The position numbers and the translations under genes were made by a program. A DNA stretch of 64,000 nucleotides from JAZKAR01 sp040389065 (lineage in GTDB: Bacteria; Pseudomonadota; Gammaproteobacteria; Burkholderiales; Casimicrobiaceae). Positions 60,551 to 64,000 of this stretch are shown one piece after another. The notes beneath the pieces were generated by a model. That model had not been told where the DNA came from, did no database searches, and saw only the letters and a list, made by a program, of their open reading frames with translations. The number at the start of each line of letters is the position of its first letter. Position 1 is the first letter of the stretch. Location: positions 5,291-69,290 of the forward strand of contig JAZKAR010000020.1 of the NCBI GenBank assembly GCA_040389065.1, read 5' to 3'.

Positions 60551-61357
60551 GTGTTGCCGCCAACCGCTATACGTTCTGATTATCGCTTGAAAGTTGAGCA
60601 ATTACTCACTCTATCTGAACTTGAACCAATTCTGGCTGAGCTAGGAACAATGAGGAAATCGATTCCTATTCAAGAGTGTGAAGAAACCTTAAAAGAATTG
60701 CCTCGCGAAAAGTTTTCATTTGAATATCCTCACCCTTATAAAAGTGTTGGCGCTACCTATGGTGAATACAGTCCTTTTCATGTTAGGCATGGAGTTTTAC
60801 AGCGCTTATTAGAGGCACAAGAATGGTTAAATGAAGAAAGACCAGGTCATAAATTACATATTTTTGATGCTTATCGACCTGTGAGTGTTCAAGCGTATAT
60901 GGTAAATTTTACACGTGAGCAGGTAGCTATAGCGCAGGGGTTTCAACCAGAAACATTGACAGCAGCCCAAGAGCAGCAAGTGATGAATGAAGTATTTAAG
61001 CTCTGGGCAAAACCATCAATTGATCCTACACAACCGCCTCCTCACTCTACCGGGTCTGCAATTGATCTTTCTATTGTAGATGAGCATGGTGTTCTTTTAG
61101 ATATGGGTTCAGCATTTGATGAGTTGTCTGACCGAATGCTTCCCCACTATTACCGTAATGATACTTCAGCACATGCTCAAAAAATTCATGATCATCGTGA
61201 ATGTTTAAACCGTGTTATGACACGCGCAGGATTTATGCGATTAACACATGAATGGTGGCATTTTTCATATGGAGATCAAACATGGGCGCTGCTTAAGCAA
61301 ATGATAGAGGGAGATCATCAGCCCCATGCACACTATGGGGCGATATCAGAAAAGTAA
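60551..61357 (+). CDS. VanX-like D-Ala-D-Ala dipeptidase (peptidase M15D)
   Basis: 268 residues from GTG 60551, with AAGGAGA at the right distance; an ATG two bases earlier is out of frame. Zinc-site motifs of VanX-type enzymes are complete: HSTGSAIDLSIVD (HxxxxxxD) and EWWHFSYGDQ (ExxH), with the FDAYRPVSVQAYM substrate segment upstream (Arg of YRP). There is no signal peptide, so it acts in the cytoplasm. Such enzymes split D-Ala-D-Ala; outside vancomycin clusters they are thought to recycle peptidoglycan dipeptide. No vanH/vanA-like genes are adjacent. Confidence 0.88.
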   Translation: MLPPTAIRSDYRLKVEQLLTLSELEPILAELGTMRKSIPIQECEETLKELPREKFSFEYPHPYKSVGATYGEYSPFHVRHGVLQRLLEAQEWLNEERPGHKLHIFDAYRPVSVQAYMVNFTREQVAIAQGFQPETLTAAQEQQVMNEVFKLWAKPSIDPTQPPPHSTGSAIDLSIVDEHGVLLDMGSAFDELSDRMLPHYYRNDTSAHAQKIHDHRECLNRVMTRAGFMRLTHEWWHFSYGDQTWALLKQMIEGDHQPHAHYGAISEK

Positions 61358-61361
61358 GTAA

Positions 61362-62054
61362 TTAAAATCTTTTGCCAGTGCAGGCTCCGCTTGCTGTTAA
61401 AACAGGAGTGGTTTCAACAGGCAGGTTTTTATCAGGATTAACAATAATAGAAATACCGAAGCCATTCATCTGATTCGCACATGCTATATGAGATTCAGCC
61501 GTTCCTCCTTCGCTTGGCCCTTGAAAAAGATCAATATGCAATGCATTTCCGCCGCCGCCTGCACAGCCAGGGCACTCATCTTCTAAAACAAAATATTTTT
61601 TGAATGTGGGAATATAAATTAATGTTCCAACAGGAAACGGCTGTCCTGATTTAACACCATTTGCTGCAAATGTAATGGGGTCAGTTGCTGTGCCTGATCC
61701 TTCAGTCGCTTTATCATGAAAAGCAGCAGGGTAGCCATTTACCCGAGCATAGGCAACATAACAGGGGTTAGCAGAGCTACACATGCCAGCGGAACCATAC
61801 CACGTTGTTTTTACATTATTAATAGTTTTTGAATCACCTGAGGGAGAGTTCGTGGGGGGAGTCGTTGTTGAAGGGTTTGAGGGAGAATTTTGCTGAAAAC
61901 CACAACCTAACGAAGGAATATTCATATACATACATGAATAAGGCTTTTGGTTAGCGAAGGCAGCGTGCGGTAATAATAATGCTGAACATACAAATCCTGT
62001 TAAACCAATAGTTTTTAGCCAAATAGCATGATTCTTAAGTAATTGTAAATGCAT
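61362..62054 (-). CDS. secreted double-psi-barrel-like protein, paralogue 1
   Basis: 230 residues from ATG 62054, preceded by GAGGTAAAG; an ATG six codons upstream is rejected. Signal peptide (TIGLTGFVCSALLLPHAAFA), a Pro/Ser/Thr linker (about 60-82), then a domain of about 145 residues with TTWYGSAGMCSSANPCYVAYARV, TEGSGTATDPITFAA, GTLIYIPTFKKYFVLEDECPGC and NALHIDLFQG. The order of Tyr-Gly opening, GT-DP-(I/L)TFA, (I/V)Y(I/V)P-KKY, ED-C--C and H-DL resembles the barrel of RlpA/expansin-like proteins and a family of secreted fungal proteins. Eight or so cysteines suggest disulfides. It has a paralogue 390 bp away. Catalysis is unproven. Confidence 0.7.
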   Translation of the reverse strand: MHLQLLKNHAIWLKTIGLTGFVCSALLLPHAAFANQKPYSCMYMNIPSLGCGFQQNSPSNPSTTTPPTNSPSGDSKTINNVKTTWYGSAGMCSSANPCYVAYARVNGYPAAFHDKATEGSGTATDPITFAANGVKSGQPFPVGTLIYIPTFKKYFVLEDECPGCAGGGGNALHIDLFQGPSEGGTAESHIACANQMNGFGISIIVNPDKNLPVETTPVLTASGACTGKRF

Positions 62055-62444
62055 AAACTTTACCTCGGGCAATGATAAATACTTTAATAAAAATATACAC
62101 TTAAAATTTTTTAATGCTATAGATGTTTATCGTTTTTTCTGTTAATTCTAGGGTAATTCCTAGCCTTGAATGAAAGAAGCTCAAGATTATTTCTAGTTTT
62201 GTTAAGGTTTTGGGAGAAATTTTTTGTATGTCAAATCAATTGGATGTTCGATGGGGTATATAAAGTAGCAGGGCTATACCTGCAAGGGCAGTGGCTCAGT
62301 CAATGGTTGAAGCAGAGGACAAAAAACTTCGATGTATTCCCCTCAAAAAAAGCTATAACATCAGGCAAGCAAGCTTTTATTGGGAGGATGCAAATATTGA
62401 TAAGTATTTTAGTAGTAAAGTAATGGCGAATCACCAATGATTTT
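62055..62444. other. 390-bp region between the two secreted paralogues
   Basis: It holds an 85-codon ORF on the plus strand (62166-62423) without a convincing ribosome-binding site or signal peptide, and with an unremarkable composition. I see no homology to anything I know. It may be chance. Confidence 0.4.
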
Positions 62445-63062
62445 TTAAAATTTCTGCCCTGTACAAGTTCCTTTTGCTGTCAAGATAGGTGTGGTTTCAA
62501 CAGGTAGATTTTTGTCAGGATGAATAATGATAGAAATTTTAGAGGCATTCATTTTCATCGCACATTTTCTTAGCGATTTAGCATGGCCTTTTACTTTTGG
62601 CCCTTGAAAAAGATCAAGATGTAATGCTTTTGCTTTACCATTGCCGCACTGAGGACACTTATCTTCAAAAACAAAATACTTCTTGAACGTTGGAATATAA
62701 ATAAGCGTTCCTATAGGAAAAACTTTTTTATTAGCCGCAAAGGTGATGGGGTCTTCCGCTGTGCCTGACCCTTCAGTCGCTATGTTATGAAAAACTGCTG
62801 GATAACCATTTACACGCGCATATGCTACATAGCAAGGGCGGCGAGCAGAGCACCTTCCTCCTGAGCCATACCAGGTTACTTTTACATTATGAATGGTGCG
62901 TGATTCACCTGTAACTGACTCTATGGGAGGTAAAGGTGTCTGAGAGGCTGCAAGATGTTTGTGCGAAGCATACGTAGCGGTAGAGAATAGCGTTATTGTA
63001 TAAAACGCGCCTGCTAAACGCTTCAGCCAAGGCGACTGATGCTTAGGCAGTAAAATAGACAT
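62445..63062 (-). CDS. secreted double-psi-barrel-like protein, paralogue 2
   Basis: 205 residues from ATG 63062, with AGGAG upstream; an ATG seven codons earlier is rejected. Signal peptide (LAGAFYTITLFSTATYA), then the same domain as its neighbour: VTWYGSGGRCSARRPCYVAY, TEGSGTAEDPITFAA, GTLIYIPTFKKYFVFEDKCPQC and ALHLDLFQG. The last 25 or so residues are nearly the same in both (NLPVETTP then GTCTGQKF here). It lacks the long Pro/Ser linker and is more basic. The pair clearly arose by tandem duplication; lower linker conservation suggests different surface charge or targets. Confidence 0.7.
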   Translation of the reverse strand: MSILLPKHQSPWLKRLAGAFYTITLFSTATYASHKHLAASQTPLPPIESVTGESRTIHNVKVTWYGSGGRCSARRPCYVAYARVNGYPAVFHNIATEGSGTAEDPITFAANKKVFPIGTLIYIPTFKKYFVFEDKCPQCGNGKAKALHLDLFQGPKVKGHAKSLRKCAMKMNASKISIIIHPDKNLPVETTPILTAKGTCTGQKF

Positions 63063-63711
63063 AAATGAGACTCCTGACGACAACCTTTTAGTTCATAAAA
63101 TATACTCTTAAATTCTAAAAAGTATATTAAAAACATGTAATTAATTTTATTTGTGCTCAGGTATATTAAAAATAAGGGAATGTTATAAGACGATTAAGCT
63201 TAAGCTCCCTGCGATCTTATAGGCGTGCTCGTCATTACCCAGATTATTACCCTTGCTGGATAATAGCGATAACTAAGCTGCTGATGACATAGGGGCAGTT
63301 ACTTGGTTTACGAGATGAGTAAATTGATGTAAGAAGATTAGATAAAGATATAGAGGCAGGTATTTTAGGAAGCGAAATTTTCTGATGAATGCCTCAAAAA
63401 TTATTGGATCTATCTAGAAAAGCCGCGTTAACAGCGGTAAGTAATAAAGAAGCCTTTAAACTGTCATCACGATATTAGTGCAAATGCAGGAAAAACTATG
63501 ATAGTGACCTTCATGTATGGTAATCAATGACAGCGATGCATAAAGATAGAGAGACATAGAAAATTGTTTTGCGTAGAAACAAAAGTGGTATTGCAGGTCA
63601 TTAGGTTTATCGGCTACAGGATATGTAGTAAAATTCCTACTACACTGCTAGGAAGAGAGTATTCCATATTTGGGTTATATAAAGACATATTAAATTATAA
63701 AAGAAACTATC
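63063..63711. other. 649-bp gene-poor region
   Basis: No supported gene. Short open stretches around 63330-63480 (a DKDIEAGILGSEIF run ended by stops, then a 29-codon frame from ATG 63391) look coding in composition and might be remains of a broken gene, but nothing is recognisable. Confidence 0.4.
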
Positions 63712-63981
63712 ATGAACAACCTGTTTTTCACTAAAACATACAAATTTATTTTATCACTAGCTTTATTAACGCTGTCTTTTTATGTGCATGCTGCTGAAGT
63801 GCGATTTGCTGATGTACCCTCTATTAAAATTTCGCCTCAAGGTTCCTGCGGTAAAGATAAGGATATCGCTTATTCTCAATATCCACAAAATAACGGCTAT
63901 TGGATTTATGTTAAAGCTAATTGCCCAGTTAGAATAAATAAGAAGAACGTAGTTTCAACATTGAAGTGCAACACTGTTTAA
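63712..63981 (+). CDS. small secreted protein, unknown family
   Basis: 89 residues. A clear signal peptide (FILSLALLTLSFYVHAAEV, cleavage after ...HAA) leaves a mature chain of about 62 residues with three cysteines (GSCGKD, ANCPVR, LKCNTV) and two short Tyr-rich strands (IAYSQYP, YWIYVKA). It is on the strand opposite to the two secreted paralogues and is followed only by the window end. I do not recognise the family. Confidence 0.6.
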   Translation: MNNLFFTKTYKFILSLALLTLSFYVHAAEVRFADVPSIKISPQGSCGKDKDIAYSQYPQNNGYWIYVKANCPVRINKKNVVSTLKCNTV

Positions 63982-64000
63982 GACAATCCATAGAATAACT

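Overview
The window looks like a chromosome segment of an AT-rich betaproteobacterium, probably in or near the Burkholderiales; this rests on gene order and protein families, not on a database search. The supporting arrangements are: a cytochrome oxidase cluster ordered coxB-coxA-(41-aa protein)-ctaG-coxC-(opposite-strand DUF2909 protein)-SURF1-(Sco-like protein)-ctaA-ctaB-sco; yhbY divergent from rlmE-ftsH-folP; ubiE-(Tim44-like)-ubiJ-ubiB; ribF-ileS-lspA; and ftsK-lolA. A DUF2970 protein and a phosphotransferase-fold homoserine kinase fit the same group.

Layout. 1-5.5 kb: the 3' end of a TonB-dependent receptor, then a two-gene sensory unit (ABC-type periplasmic binding protein plus hybrid histidine kinase) and a small outer-membrane barrel. 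5.6-11.5 kb: accA (reverse), ribF, ileS, lspA, with an 86-bp IS-derived miniature element between ribF and ileS. 11.6-20.3 kb: the complete aerobic aa3/caa3-type oxidase cluster with its copper and heme assembly factors. 20.6-21.6 kb: thrB. 21.7-29.0 kb: a very AT-rich operon for a type IV pilus/type II secretion-like machine (ATPase with MshEN-type N-terminus, inner-membrane platform protein, PilM/GspL-like and PilO/GspM-like proteins, one pseudopilin-like protein) with no secretin or prepilin peptidase nearby. 29.0-33.9 kb: yhbY, rlmE, ftsH, folP, grxC. 33.9-38.4 kb: pilU, queE, methylaspartate ammonia-lyase and the DUF2970 protein, all on the reverse strand. 38.6-45.0 kb: a 2129-residue DUF4011-type helicase/nuclease. 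45.0-50.7 kb: two multiheme cytochrome c genes and a second hybrid kinase. 50.8-54.7 kb: lolA and ftsK (reverse). 55.4-59.7 kb: ubiquinone genes. 60-64 kb: a DCC thiol oxidoreductase, a VanX-like dipeptidase, a pair of secreted double-psi-barrel-like paralogues and a small secreted protein.

The housekeeping genes describe an aerobic, ubiquinone-using Gram-negative cell. Accessory interest lies in five places: the pilus/secretion-like operon, the giant helicase/nuclease (a candidate defence protein), a family of roughly 100-123 bp palindromic repeats with four copies between 33.4 and 47.4 kb and none found elsewhere in the window, the lone methylaspartate ammonia-lyase, and the paired secreted proteins at the right end. 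No rRNA, tRNA, CRISPR array or complete insertion sequence was seen.
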